From the NCBI RefSeq assembly GCF_008329605.1, contig NZ_NPKO01000011.1, positions 124,001-188,000 on the forward strand: a DNA stretch of 64,000 nucleotides. Direction: 5' to 3'. The notes under the pieces were generated by a model. The model did not search any database. It saw only the letters and a list, made by a program, of their open reading frames with translations, and was not told where the DNA came from. How positions within the stretch are numbered: the first letter of the stretch is position 1; each line of letters opens with the position of its first letter. Source of the DNA: Mycolicibacterium sp. P9-64 (GTDB lineage: Bacteria > Actinomycetota > Actinomycetes > Mycobacteriales > Mycobacteriaceae). The position numbers and the translations under genes were made by a program. This document shows positions 35,241 through 45,229 of this stretch, piece by piece.

Positions 35241-37067
35241 ATGAGCCTTCTCGAGGTGACCGACCTCAGGGTCACTTTCGCCACCGACACCGAAGAAGTC
35301 ACCGCGGTACGCGGGCTCAACCTACGCGTCGACGCGGGCGAGGTGGTCGCTGTGGTCGGCGAGTCCGGTTCTGGCAAGTCGGCAACGGCGATGGCGGTGA
35401 TCGGACTGCTCCCCCCGCACGCCGAAGTGTCCGGCTCGGTACGCCTGGGCGGTGAGGAACTCATCGGCCTCGACGACGCAGACATGTCACGCATCCGAGG
35501 AAAGCGGATCGGCACCGTCTTCCAGGATCCGATGTCCGCGCTGACCCCGGTATACACCGTAGGTGACCAGATCGCCGAGGCCCTGCAGACCCATCAGCGC
35601 GGCCTCAGCCGGACGGCGGCCCGTGCGCGCGCGATCGAACTGCTCGATCTCGTCGGAATCAGCCAGCCGGACCGGCGGGCCCGGTCGTTCCCGCACGAAC
35701 TGTCCGGCGGTGAACGCCAACGCGTCGTCATCGCCATCGCCATCGCCAACGACCCTGACCTGCTCATCTGCGACGAGCCGACCACTGCACTGGACGTCAC
35801 CGTGCAGGCGCAGATCCTCGAGGTGCTCAAGACCGCCCGCGACGTCACCGGCGCCGGCGTGCTGATCATCACCCACGACCTCGGCGTCGTCGCCGAATTC
35901 GCCGACCGGGCGCAGGTGATGTATGCCGGGCGCGCCGTCGAGGTCGCGTCGGTGCAGACGCTCTACAGAGACCGCCGAATGCCCTACACCGCAGGGCTTC
36001 TCGGTTCGGTGCCCCGCCTCGACGCCCCGCAAGGGACCCGCCTGGTGCCGATTGCCGGTGCGCCCCCGTCGCTGGCCGCACTGCCCCCCGGCTGCCCGTT
36101 CGCGCCGCGCTGCCCCTTGGTCATCGACGACTGCCGCACCCACGAGCCACCGCTCATCGAGGTCGATTCCGGTCACACGGCGGCGTGCATCCGCACCGAC
36201 GACGTGGCCGGACGCACCGCCGCCGAGGTGTACGGCGTCTCCACCGAATCGCCGCCCATCGATGCCGATCCCGACGCGCCCATCGTCATCCGGGTCACCG
36301 ACCTGGTCAAGACGTACAAGCTGACCAAGGGCGTGGTGTTTCGCCGCCAGATCGGCGAGGTACGCGCCGTCGACGGCGTCAGCTTCGAGCTCCGCGAGGG
36401 CCACACGCTGGGCATCGTCGGCGAATCCGGGTCCGGCAAGTCGACCACGCTGCACCAGATTCTGGATCTCACCGCCCCCCAGTCTGGGGCCATCGAGGTG
36501 CTCGGCTCAGACGTCGCTGGCCTTGACCGCGCGGGCAGGCGGGCGTTGCGCGGTGACCTTCAGGTGGTGTTCCAGGATCCCGTCGCTGCGCTCGACCCTC
36601 GATTGCCGGTCTTCGAGGTACTCGCAGAGCCATTGACGGCCAACGGTTTTGGCAAGGCTCACATCGACGACCGGGTTGGCGAGTTGCTCGGCGTGGTCGG
36701 GCTGCGTCGCGAGGACGCCAGCCGCTACCCGGCTGAGTTCTCCGGTGGGCAGAAGCAGCGCATCGGCATTGCACGCGCGCTGGCGTTGCAACCCAAGATC
36801 CTGGCGCTCGACGAGCCGGTCTCCGCGCTCGACGTATCGATCCAGGCCGGCATCATCAACCTGTTGCTCGATCTGCAACAACGGTTCGGGTTGTCGTACC
36901 TGTTCGTCTCGCACGACCTGTCGGTGGTCAAGCACCTTGCCCACCGGGTGGCGGTGATGTTCAACGGCGCGATCGTCGAGCAAGGCGACGCCGACCAGGT
37001 GTTCGCCGACCCAAGAGACCCATACACGCAGCGGTTGCTAGCCGCGGTACCGCAGCCGTCACGTTAG
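35241..37067 (+). CDS. dppD: Fused double ATPase of the peptide ABC transporter (DppD-DppF)
   Basis: The protein is 608 residues with two complete ATPase domains. The first has Walker A GESGSGKSATA, signature LSGGERQR and DEPTTALD; the second has GESGSGKSTTL, FSGGQKQR and DEPVSALD. The cysteine-containing extension PPGCPFAPRCPLVIDDC, typical of DppD/OppD, lies between the domains. Fusion of both ATPases is also known in the M. tuberculosis dpp operon. The ATG at 35241 is preceded by GAAGAGGAAA. Confidence 0.92.
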   Translation: MSLLEVTDLRVTFATDTEEVTAVRGLNLRVDAGEVVAVVGESGSGKSATAMAVIGLLPPHAEVSGSVRLGGEELIGLDDADMSRIRGKRIGTVFQDPMSALTPVYTVGDQIAEALQTHQRGLSRTAARARAIELLDLVGISQPDRRARSFPHELSGGERQRVVIAIAIANDPDLLICDEPTTALDVTVQAQILEVLKTARDVTGAGVLIITHDLGVVAEFADRAQVMYAGRAVEVASVQTLYRDRRMPYTAGLLGSVPRLDAPQGTRLVPIAGAPPSLAALPPGCPFAPRCPLVIDDCRTHEPPLIEVDSGHTAACIRTDDVAGRTAAEVYGVSTESPPIDADPDAPIVIRVTDLVKTYKLTKGVVFRRQIGEVRAVDGVSFELREGHTLGIVGESGSGKSTTLHQILDLTAPQSGAIEVLGSDVAGLDRAGRRALRGDLQVVFQDPVAALDPRLPVFEVLAEPLTANGFGKAHIDDRVGELLGVVGLRREDASRYPAEFSGGQKQRIGIARALALQPKILALDEPVSALDVSIQAGIINLLLDLQQRFGLSYLFVSHDLSVVKHLAHRVAVMFNGAIVEQGDADQVFADPRDPYTQRLLAAVPQPSR

Positions 37068-37077
37068 AGTCGGCGGC

Positions 37078-38742
37078 GTGAAGATGCGACGCCTGAGCGT
37101 GGCCGCGCTGGTCCTGGCCCTCACGATTGCCGGTTGCTCGAGTAGCGATCAGAAGCCGCCGTCCGCAGGTGGCGAGGCCGTGGTCGGCACCACCAGCGAC
37201 ATCAATCCGCAGGACCCGGCCACGCTGCGCCAGGGCGGCAATCTCCGGTTGGCGCTATCGGCACTACCGGCGAACTACAACTCGCTGCACATCGACAGCG
37301 AAGGCACGGGCGCAGCGATGTTGCGGTCCACGCTGCCACGCGCCTTCCGCATTGCGCCGGACGGCTCGACCACGGTCAACACCGACTACTTCACCAGCGT
37401 CGAACTCACGGGCACCGACCCGCAGGTCGTCACCTACACGATCAACCCCAAGGCGGTCTGGAGCGACGGCACCCCAATCACTTGGGAGGACATCGCTTCC
37501 CAGATCCACGCCACCAGCGGCAAGGACAAAGCCTTCCAATTCGCAAGCCCCAACGGCAGCGAACGCGTCAAATCGGTCACCCGCGGCGTCGATGACCGAC
37601 AGGCAGTGATCACGTTCGCCGAGCCCTTCACGGACTGGCGAGCCATGTTCGCCGGAAACGCCATGTTGTACCCCAAGAGCATGACCGCCACGCCGGAAGC
37701 CTTCAACAAGGCTCAGCTCAACGGCCCGGGACCGTCCGCAGGACCATTCATCGTGTCGTCGATAGACAAGACGGCACAACGCATCACGTTGACCCGCAAC
37801 CCGAAGTGGTGGGGCACCCCACCGCTGCTCGACAGCATCACCTACCTGATCCTCGACGACGCCGCCACCGTCCCGGCGCTACAGAACAACGCGATCGACG
37901 CCACCGGGCTCGCCTCGCTGGACGAGTTGACGGTGGCCCGGCGCACAGCGGGAATCTCGATTCGACGCGCTCCCGCACTGAGCTGGTACCACTTCACGTT
38001 CAATGGCGCGCCAGGTTCGATCCTGGCTGACAAGGCGCTGCGGCTGGCCATCGCCAAGGGCATCGATCGGCAGGCCATTGCCAATGTCAGCCAGCGCGGA
38101 CTGGTCGACAATCCCGTTCCACTGAACAACCACATCTACGTGGCAGGCCAAGAGGGCTACCAAGACAACAGCGCCGTCGCCGCCTTCGACCCGGAGAAGG
38201 CCAAACAGGAACTCGATGCGCTCGGCTGGCGGATGAACGGCCAGTTCCGCGAGAAGGACGGCAAGCAACTGGTCGTCCGCGACGTGTTCTTCGACTCGTT
38301 GCCCACCCGACAGATCGCGCAGGTCGCCCAAAACAGCCTCGCGCAGATCGGGGTGAAACTGGATCTGGTAACCGCGCCCGGTGGCACCTTGTTCACCGAC
38401 TACATCACGGTTGGCAACTTCGACATCGGCCAATTTGCCTGGTCCGCAGACGCATTCGCGCTGTCTTCTCTGACACAGATCTTTGCTTCCGGTGGCGAGA
38501 GCAACTTCGGCAAGATTGGCAGCCCCGAGATCGACGCTCAGATCGAGAAGACACTCGACGAACTCGACCCCGCCAAAGCACGCGATCTCGCCAACGAATT
38601 GGACAAGATGGTCTGGGCCGAGGGATTCAACCTGCCGCTGTTCCAGTCGGCGGGCAACACCGCGGTGCGCAGCACGCTGGCCAACTTCGGACCTGCGGGG
38701 ATCGGCGACCTCGACTACACCAAGATCGGCTTCATGAAGTAG
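37078..38742 (+). CDS. dppA: Peptide-binding lipoprotein, first copy (family 5)
   Basis: The protein is 554 residues with lipobox TIAGC (Cys22 with the GTG start). The family 5 binding fold includes the block YTINPKAVWSDGTPITWED. The GTG at 37078 aligns with the ATG of the tandem copy at 38788 (GTGAAGATGCGACGC against ATGAAGACGCGACGC), which supports this start. It captures peptides, or another family 5 ligand such as heme, and delivers them to the permease. Confidence 0.9.
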   Translation: MKMRRLSVAALVLALTIAGCSSSDQKPPSAGGEAVVGTTSDINPQDPATLRQGGNLRLALSALPANYNSLHIDSEGTGAAMLRSTLPRAFRIAPDGSTTVNTDYFTSVELTGTDPQVVTYTINPKAVWSDGTPITWEDIASQIHATSGKDKAFQFASPNGSERVKSVTRGVDDRQAVITFAEPFTDWRAMFAGNAMLYPKSMTATPEAFNKAQLNGPGPSAGPFIVSSIDKTAQRITLTRNPKWWGTPPLLDSITYLILDDAATVPALQNNAIDATGLASLDELTVARRTAGISIRRAPALSWYHFTFNGAPGSILADKALRLAIAKGIDRQAIANVSQRGLVDNPVPLNNHIYVAGQEGYQDNSAVAAFDPEKAKQELDALGWRMNGQFREKDGKQLVVRDVFFDSLPTRQIAQVAQNSLAQIGVKLDLVTAPGGTLFTDYITVGNFDIGQFAWSADAFALSSLTQIFASGGESNFGKIGSPEIDAQIEKTLDELDPAKARDLANELDKMVWAEGFNLPLFQSAGNTAVRSTLANFGPAGIGDLDYTKIGFMK

Positions 38743-38787
38743 TGATGTAGCGGACCACCCGAGGCACCGCAGTTAGAGTCTGTGCGC

Positions 38788-40455
38788 ATGAAGACGCGAC
38801 GCTTCGCCGTGGCAGCCGTGATCGCCACCCTCGTACTGACCAGTTGCTCCGGTGAAACCCGAGAGACGCCGTCGGCGGGCGGTAGCGCCGAAGTCGGCAG
38901 CGGCAACGACATCAACCCGCAAGACGTCGCCAACCTGCGGCAGGGCGGCAACCTTCGGGTGGCCCTTACCGACTTCGCACCGAACTTCAATCCTCTGCAC
39001 ATCGACGGCAACACGGTCGACGTCCACGCGTTGATGCGGCCGACCATGCCGCGAGCGTTCCAGATCACGGCCTACGGCTCGCCGATCGTCAACACCGACT
39101 TCTTCACCAGCGCCGAGCTGACGAGCACCAGTCCGCAGGTTGTCACGTACACCATCAATCCCAAAGCGGTGTGGTCCGACGGCACGCCGATCACGTGGGA
39201 GGACATCGCCTCCCAGATCAACGCCACGAGCGGTAAGGACAAGGCATTCGCGATCGCGGCAACCAACGGCAGCGACCGCGTCGGATCGGTCAAACGCGGT
39301 GTCGACGATCGCCAGGCAGTCATCACCTTCGACAAGCCCTGGGCCGATTGGCGCGGAATGTTCGCCGGAAGCACTGTGCTGGTGCCCAAGAGCATGACGG
39401 CCACACCCGAAGCGTTCAACAAGGCGCAGCTCAACGGTCCAGGACCATCTGCCGGACCGTTCATCATCTCCAACCTCGACCGTGGCGCGCAGCGAATCAC
39501 GTTGACACGCAATCCGAAATGGTGGGGCACCCCGCCGCTGCTGGACAGCATCACCTACCTCATCCTCGATGATGCCGCGCGCATCCCTGCGCTGCAGAAC
39601 AACACGATCGATGCATCGGGTCTCGCGACGCTCGACGAGATGGAGATCGCGCGACGCACGGCGGGCGTCAGCATCCGGCGGGCACCGGGGCTTTCCTGGT
39701 ACCACTTCACATTCAACGGCGCCAAGGGATCGATCCTTGAAGATCCGGCGCTGCGGCGCGCCATCGCCAAGGGCATCAACCGTCAGGCCATCGCCGACGT
39801 CGTATTGCGCGGACTCTCGGACAAGCCCGCTCCGCTGAACAACCACGTCTATGTCGCCGGCCAGGAGGGCTACCAGGACAACAGCGGGATGGTCGCATAC
39901 GACCCCGAGAAGGCCAAGCAGGAACTCGACGCGCTCGGCTGGAAGATGAACGGACAGTTCCGCGAGAAGGACGGCAAGCAACTGGTCATTCGCGACGTGC
40001 TCTACGACTCGCTCAGCACCCGGCAGTACGGACAGGTCGCACAGAACAGCCTCGCCCAGATCGGCGTCAAGTTCGACCTCGACGTCAGGCCCTCCGCCGG
40101 CTTCTTCTCCGACTTCGTCACCGTCGGCAACTTCGACGTTGCCCAATTCGGCTGGGGAGCCGACGCGTTCCCGCTGTCGAGCATCACCCAGACCTATCGC
40201 ACGAACTCCGAGAGCAACTTTGGCAAGATCGGCAGCCCGGCGATCGATGCGAAGATCGAACAGACGGTGTCAGAGCTGGATCCAGCCAAGGCCCGAGCGT
40301 TGGCCAACGAGGTCGACAAGATGCTGTTCGAGGAGGTCTTCAGCCTTCCTCTGACCCAGGCGCCCGGGAACGTTGCGGTGCGCTCCAATCTGGCGAACTT
40401 CGGGGCGTTCGGCCTTGCCGATCCCGACTACACCAAGATCGGCTTCATGAAGTAG
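38788..40455 (+). CDS. Peptide-binding lipoprotein, second copy (family 5)
   Basis: This 555-residue paralogue of the previous gene shares long identical blocks, for example FNKAQLNGPGPSAGPFI, LTRNPKWWGTPPLLDSITYL and the ending DYTKIGFMK. Lipobox is VLTSC. Differences concentrate in the N-terminus after the lipobox and in scattered positions of the ligand-binding lobes. A recent tandem duplication with ligand divergence is likely. Its end overlaps the stop of the convergent hydrolase gene by 11 bp. Confidence 0.88.
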   Translation: MKTRRFAVAAVIATLVLTSCSGETRETPSAGGSAEVGSGNDINPQDVANLRQGGNLRVALTDFAPNFNPLHIDGNTVDVHALMRPTMPRAFQITAYGSPIVNTDFFTSAELTSTSPQVVTYTINPKAVWSDGTPITWEDIASQINATSGKDKAFAIAATNGSDRVGSVKRGVDDRQAVITFDKPWADWRGMFAGSTVLVPKSMTATPEAFNKAQLNGPGPSAGPFIISNLDRGAQRITLTRNPKWWGTPPLLDSITYLILDDAARIPALQNNTIDASGLATLDEMEIARRTAGVSIRRAPGLSWYHFTFNGAKGSILEDPALRRAIAKGINRQAIADVVLRGLSDKPAPLNNHVYVAGQEGYQDNSGMVAYDPEKAKQELDALGWKMNGQFREKDGKQLVIRDVLYDSLSTRQYGQVAQNSLAQIGVKFDLDVRPSAGFFSDFVTVGNFDVAQFGWGADAFPLSSITQTYRTNSESNFGKIGSPAIDAKIEQTVSELDPAKARALANEVDKMLFEEVFSLPLTQAPGNVAVRSNLANFGAFGLADPDYTKIGFMK

Positions 40456-41707
40456 TGACTCGGCGGACCACCCGCGGCACGACGTCGGGCACCGCGGACT
40501 CCGCGACGGCGGCCGCGCCGATCGCCTTGACCAGAAGGCGGACGCCGATACCGCCCGGCTCCGTGTCCAGTTGCGCTGAGCGGCTTGGCAGTTCGTGCAA
40601 TTTCCCGGCGTAGACGAACTTGACGACGTCGAGCGCGGTGCGCTCCCTGGTATCGATGACGCTGTGCCCTGCGGTGGGCAGGTCGACCAGCGCGGCGTCG
40701 GGCAGCAGCGAGACGATGCGCTGTGCCACCGCGCGCGGGGTGACGAGGTCCCGGCCGCCGGAGATCACCGCGGTCGGCCAGGCGAAGCCGGGCATCGACG
40801 CGATCAGATCGTAGGGTTCGGCCACGAAATCGACCTCGCCGGTGGCGGTTTGGCGAAATGCGACTGCCGGGTCGAGTGGCCCGCCGTCGGGCACGGCAGC
40901 GTAATTGAGCTCGCGGTAGCCGATGCGCCCGACGAGGTCGGGTTCGTGGTGATACGGCGTCTTGCGATGCAGCAGTAGCCGGGTCCCCAGACCCATTGCA
41001 CCCCACAGCCAGTCGTGGCCCGTGAGGAGCAGGTCGAGTTGACGCCGCAGCACGTCGGGGCCTGCCAGCCCGTACACGCCCGCGGCGAGCTGGGCGGCCA
41101 CCGGGGTGAGCACGTCGTCGTCGACGAGGCGGCGCACCTTCTTGGCCAACTCGGCGGTCTCGGGGTCCGCGCCGTCCCACAGCACGCGCCGGGTGGCTGC
41201 GCGCACGACGTCGATGTCGTCTGCGGACAGCAGCGGCGAGTCCAGGATCATCGCGTGCACGCGGCCGGGATGGCGTACCCCGAGACCCGCGGCGAGGTAC
41301 GTGCCATAGGACGTGCCGTACACCACTGCCGACTCCACGTGGGCATCGTCGAGCACCGCGGCGATGTCGTCGACTGCGGCGTCGACGGTCAGCGCCTCCG
41401 GCGGCAGGTCGGCACCGGCGTCATCGTGGCGCGACATGCCCACCCCGCGGTGCTCGACCATGATCACGTCGAGACCGTCGATGGCCGCCCTTCGCCGCAG
41501 GCCGCGGTACAGCGCGACGGATGCCGCGCCGGGACCGCCAGGGATGATGACCAGCGGATGTTCCGACTTGCGGCCCGTGCGGGCGTAGAAGAGGTCGAAC
41601 TCCTCGGCTTCGCGACCAGGCACGCCCACCGGTCGCCGGACCGGGCGGACGCCGGGAAGCCCGGCAAGCCTGTTGTGGACCTTTCGCCGTTTGGCGTTCA
41701 TCGTCAT
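40445..41707 (-). CDS. Alpha/beta hydrolase, proline-iminopeptidase-like
   Basis: The protein is 420 residues (ATG at 41707 or 41701, both behind GGGAGG). The nucleophile elbow is GTSYGTYLA, the acid lies near GGRDLVTP and the histidine in TAGHSVID. The block VIIPGGPGAASVALY, with the oxyanion HGGPG-like motif changed to PGGPG, is typical of the S33 peptidase group. An aminopeptidase acting on peptides imported by the neighbouring transporter would make sense but is inference. Confidence 0.8.
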   Translation of the reverse strand: MTMNAKRRKVHNRLAGLPGVRPVRRPVGVPGREAEEFDLFYARTGRKSEHPLVIIPGGPGAASVALYRGLRRRAAIDGLDVIMVEHRGVGMSRHDDAGADLPPEALTVDAAVDDIAAVLDDAHVESAVVYGTSYGTYLAAGLGVRHPGRVHAMILDSPLLSADDIDVVRAATRRVLWDGADPETAELAKKVRRLVDDDVLTPVAAQLAAGVYGLAGPDVLRRQLDLLLTGHDWLWGAMGLGTRLLLHRKTPYHHEPDLVGRIGYRELNYAAVPDGGPLDPAVAFRQTATGEVDFVAEPYDLIASMPGFAWPTAVISGGRDLVTPRAVAQRIVSLLPDAALVDLPTAGHSVIDTRERTALDVVKFVYAGKLHELPSRSAQLDTEPGGIGVRLLVKAIGAAAVAESAVPDVVPRVVRRVTTS

Positions 41708-41860
41708 CGCCTCCCATTCTGCCTCGCGTCCGCGCGCCATTCCTGGCAGTTCGCCGTGTTCGTTTGGGTACCCATTCGACCGGGCCTCGAACGGCGTTCT
41801 TAGGTTCGAGGTGATTCAAAGCCGTGCACGGGCCCACGCAGCTTGCGTACAACGGTTGCC

Positions 41861-43075
41861 ATGACCACCGTCGAGAACATCAACCGAATTCTGCCCGGCT
41901 CGCCGGAGTGGACGGAGCTGCTTGCCGGCATCGGCTCGGGAGCCAAGGACCGAGACCTCAACGACGAGAACCCCTTTGATCAAGTTACCGCGTTGAAGCG
42001 GGCAGGCTTCGGCACGCTGCGTCTGCCAACCGAGCTTGGCGGAGCGGGATATACCGTTCCGCAACTATTCTCCGCGGTGATCGACGTGGCACGCGCCGAT
42101 CCGATTGTGGCGCACATCTTCCGGACCCACTTCTGGTTCACCGAGGAGCGCCTGCGCACACCCCACGACCCCGTCGGACAGCGCTGGCTGACCAAGGTTG
42201 CCGACGGCAAGATCTTCGGGAACGCATTCAGCGAGAAGGGTTCGCTGGCCGTCGGCAGCCTGGTCTTCAACACCCGGCTGTTGCCGGATCCCACCTCCGG
42301 TTTCCGCCTGACCGGCGAGAAGTACTACAGCACGGGCACGCTGTTCGCGGACTACCTGACTGCCACCGCCACCACCGACCACGACTCCGTGGCCATCGTC
42401 ATCGTCCCCGCCGACCGGACTGGCGTGCGGCTCATCGACGACTGGGACGGCTTCGGGCAGCGTCGTACCGGTACCGGCACCACGACCTTCACGAACGTGG
42501 CGGTGTCGGCCGAGGAGGTGCTGTCCGACTCGCCCTATGACGCCGAACCAACGCCGACCGTGCAGTACGCGTCGCTGCAGCTGTACATCCACGCGGTTGT
42601 CGCAGGGGTACTCGAGTCCGTCGTCGACGACGGCGTAGCGCTGTTGCGTTCGCGCGAACGCAGTTTCAGCCACGCCACCACCGAGAAGCCAATCGACGAT
42701 CCGCTGCTGCAGCGCCAACTCGGCGTGCTGGCCAGCACCGCCTACGTGGCCCGGGCTGCGGTCTTGGACGCGGCGGAGGCCATCGGAAGGGCGACGGCGT
42801 CGGACACCGGCGACGGCCCCGATGCAGAGCTCGCCGCCGAGGCACAGCTCAAGGTCGCCAAGGTCAAGGTGCACCTCGACGACGTCGCCCCCGAGTCAGC
42901 TACCCGGCTGCTCGAACTGGGCGGTGCGAGCGCGGCGAGCAGGCAGCGCAATCTGGACCGGCACTGGCGCAACATCCGGACCATCACGCTGCACAACCCG
43001 GTGGCATACAAGGCCAGGGTCATCGGCGAGAACCTGTTGCACGGCACGGCGCTGCCCGCCAACGCCTACTTCTAA
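41861..43075 (+). CDS. Acyl-CoA dehydrogenase-fold flavin-dependent monooxygenase-like protein
   Basis: The protein is 404 residues from the ATG at 41861. The fold is that of acyl-CoA dehydrogenases. The blocks GTLRLPTELGGAGYTVPQLF, GNAFSEKG, TGEKYYSTGTLFADYL and RNIRTITLHNPVAYKARVIG place it with the DszC/SfnB group of reduced-flavin-dependent monooxygenases rather than with fatty acid enzymes. Such proteins often attack sulfur compounds and need a flavin reductase, which is not encoded nearby. Confidence 0.8.
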   Translation: MTTVENINRILPGSPEWTELLAGIGSGAKDRDLNDENPFDQVTALKRAGFGTLRLPTELGGAGYTVPQLFSAVIDVARADPIVAHIFRTHFWFTEERLRTPHDPVGQRWLTKVADGKIFGNAFSEKGSLAVGSLVFNTRLLPDPTSGFRLTGEKYYSTGTLFADYLTATATTDHDSVAIVIVPADRTGVRLIDDWDGFGQRRTGTGTTTFTNVAVSAEEVLSDSPYDAEPTPTVQYASLQLYIHAVVAGVLESVVDDGVALLRSRERSFSHATTEKPIDDPLLQRQLGVLASTAYVARAAVLDAAEAIGRATASDTGDGPDAELAAEAQLKVAKVKVHLDDVAPESATRLLELGGASAASRQRNLDRHWRNIRTITLHNPVAYKARVIGENLLHGTALPANAYF

Positions 43076-43089
43076 CCCCACTCCCCTTG

Positions 43090-43140
43090 CGATTTCGGCG
43101 CGTTTTCGTGCGCTCAGCGACGGTTAGCGCGCCGAAATCG
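43090..43140. terminator. Inverted repeat between convergent genes
   Basis: Two perfect 13-bp arms (CGATTTCGGCGCG at 43090-43102 and CGCGCCGAAATCG at 43128-43140) enclose 25 bases. The position between the stops of the flavoprotein and gabD1 suits a bidirectional terminator. No T-run is present, as is common in mycobacteria. Confidence 0.6.
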
Positions 43141-43148
43141 CCGAGGGG

Positions 43149-44525
43149 TTAGGCCTTCCAGACCGTCTTGAGGTTGCAGAACTCCTGGATTCCGGCCGCA
43201 GCCAGCTCACGGCCGTAACCGGAGTCCTTGACGCCACCGAACGGCAGCTCCGGGTACGACACGGTCATACCGTTCAGGAACACCGCTCCGGCGTCCAGAT
43301 GCTCGACGAACCAGTCCTGTTCTGCCGCTTCGTTGCTCCACACCGCCGAGCTCAGCCCGAAGGTGGTCTGGTTGGCGACCCGCACCGCCTCGTCACGATC
43401 GGCGACCCGGTAGAGCGAGGCGACCGGTCCGAACGTCTCCTCGAGCACCACGCGCATGTCATCGGTGAGACCGGCGAGCACGGTCGGCGAGTAGAACCAG
43501 CCGGGGCCGTCGGGGGCGCCGCCACCGGTGAGCACCTGGGCGCCCTTGGCCACTGCGTCGTCGACCAGATCGGCCACGTCGTCGCGTCCCGACGAGGTGG
43601 CCAGTGGCCCCACGTCGGTGGCTTCGTCCATCGGGTCGCCGACCACGAGTGCCTTCATCTTCAAGACGAACAGGTTGGCGAACTCGTCGTACACGTCGGC
43701 GTGCACGATGAAACGCTTTCCTGCAATGCAGGATTGGCCGTTGTTGGAGATCCTGGCCTTGACCGCGACAGTGGACGCCGCATCGAGGTCGGCGCTGGGC
43801 ATCACGATGAACGGGTCGGAGCCACCCAGCTCCAACACCGCCTTCTTGATCTGGCTACCGGCCGTGGCCGCGACGGAGCGTCCTGCCGGTTCCGAGCCGG
43901 TCAGGGTGACGGCCTTGACCCGATCATCGTTGATGACCGCCTCCACGCCGGCCGAGCCGATCAACAGCGTGCGGAACGACCCGGTCGGGAAGCCGCCCCT
44001 CTCGAACAGGTCGTCGAGGTACAGCGCGGCCTGCGGCACGTTCGACGCGTGCTTGAGCAATCCGGTATTGCCCGCCATCAGCGCAGGCGCGGCGAATCGG
44101 ATCACCTGCCACAGCGGGTAATTCCACGGCATCACCGCCAACACGACACCGAGCGGCTGCCAGACCGTCCACGCCCGCGACGCCCCCACTGCGGACGGGT
44201 CGGCGAGTGGCTCGGCGGCGAGGAAGGACTCGGCGTGCTCGGCGTAGAACCGCATGTTCTTGGCGCACTTGAGGACCTCGGCGCGGGCCTGCCCGAGGGG
44301 CTTTCCCATCTCGAGGGTCAGCATTCGCGCGGCCCGCTCGACGTCGGCCTCCAGGATGTCTGCGGTCGCGTTCATCCATTGGGCCCGTTGATTGAACGTC
44401 GTGTCACGCAAGGCATCGGCAGCGGCTGCAGCCTCGGCGATGCGGCGCGCCACCTCGGCGTCGTCGTGGGGTTCGAACGTTTCGACGGTCTCCCCCGTGG
44501 TCGGGTTGATGGTCGCGATTGCCAT
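43149..44525 (-). CDS. gabD1: Succinate-semialdehyde dehydrogenase-like aldehyde dehydrogenase
   Basis: The protein is 458 residues beginning MAIATINPTTGETVETF, very like M. tuberculosis GabD1. The catalytic glutamate lies in LELGGSDPF and the cysteine in NNGQSCIAGKRF. The conserved INGMTVSYPELPFGGVK block ends the enzyme. It oxidises succinic or a related semialdehyde with NADP. It follows the GntR gene by 14 bp and is likely co-transcribed with it. Confidence 0.9.
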   Translation of the reverse strand: MAIATINPTTGETVETFEPHDDAEVARRIAEAAAAADALRDTTFNQRAQWMNATADILEADVERAARMLTLEMGKPLGQARAEVLKCAKNMRFYAEHAESFLAAEPLADPSAVGASRAWTVWQPLGVVLAVMPWNYPLWQVIRFAAPALMAGNTGLLKHASNVPQAALYLDDLFERGGFPTGSFRTLLIGSAGVEAVINDDRVKAVTLTGSEPAGRSVAATAGSQIKKAVLELGGSDPFIVMPSADLDAASTVAVKARISNNGQSCIAGKRFIVHADVYDEFANLFVLKMKALVVGDPMDEATDVGPLATSSGRDDVADLVDDAVAKGAQVLTGGGAPDGPGWFYSPTVLAGLTDDMRVVLEETFGPVASLYRVADRDEAVRVANQTTFGLSSAVWSNEAAEQDWFVEHLDAGAVFLNGMTVSYPELPFGGVKDSGYGRELAAAGIQEFCNLKTVWKA

Positions 44526-44539
44526 GTCTGCGGTTCCTT

Positions 44540-45205
44540 TCACTTGCTAGCGAAGACTTCGGGGTGACGCGTGAGCTGCAGCCGGGTGCGGCGGATGTGG
44601 CCGAACAGCACGCGCTCGGCTTCGTCGGGATCGTTCTCTCGGATCGCCGCCACCAGCATGTGGTGTTCATCGTGCACGATTCGGTTGCTGTCGTCGTCCA
44701 GCAGGCGGGTGAACGCGCGCCGGTAGTGCTGGGTGGCGTTCCACAGTCGCTCGACCGTCGGTCGCAGGAACGTCGTCTCCGCGGCGCGGTAGCTGCCGAG
44801 GTGGAACTCCCGGTCCAGCGTCAGGAAACGCTCCGTATCGCGGGTATTGCTCATCTCCTCCGCCAGGTCGGCGAGGTGGTCGACGTCGGCTGGCGTCAGA
44901 TGGGGCAGGCTGTAGCGCAACAGAAGTGGCTCGATGCGCTCGCGGACTTGGTACAGCTCGGCGCACTCGTCGGCGCTGAGGCTGGCGATCCACGCGCCTG
45001 CGTTGGCCACCGTCGTGACGAGCCCCTCGGATTCCAGCGTCCGCAGCGCCTCGCGGATCGGCACGCGGCTGGCTCCGTACTGGGCGGCGAGTTCCTCCTG
45101 GCGCAGCCGGGTGCCTGGCGGATGGACGCCGTGCAGGATGGCCGTGCGCAGCTCGTCGGCGACACGGGCGCCGGTGACACCGTCACGCACCTGCGGTTGC
45201 GCCAT
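44540..45205 (-). CDS. GntR/FCD-family transcriptional regulator
   Basis: The protein is 221 residues. The N-terminal winged helix (VADELRTAILHGVHPPGTRL, YGASRVPIREALRTLESEGL) is followed by an FCD ligand-binding domain with the metal-binding histidines in LDREFHLGSY and EHHMLVAAI. It lies between gabD1 and a VOC gene. Two identical GTGGATCCAAT sites in the neighbouring divergent promoter are candidate operators. Confidence 0.9.
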   Translation of the reverse strand: MAQPQVRDGVTGARVADELRTAILHGVHPPGTRLRQEELAAQYGASRVPIREALRTLESEGLVTTVANAGAWIASLSADECAELYQVRERIEPLLLRYSLPHLTPADVDHLADLAEEMSNTRDTERFLTLDREFHLGSYRAAETTFLRPTVERLWNATQHYRRAFTRLLDDDSNRIVHDEHHMLVAAIRENDPDEAERVLFGHIRRTRLQLTRHPEVFASK

Positions 45206-45229
45206 CCTGCCTCCGATCCGTTTCCGGTG

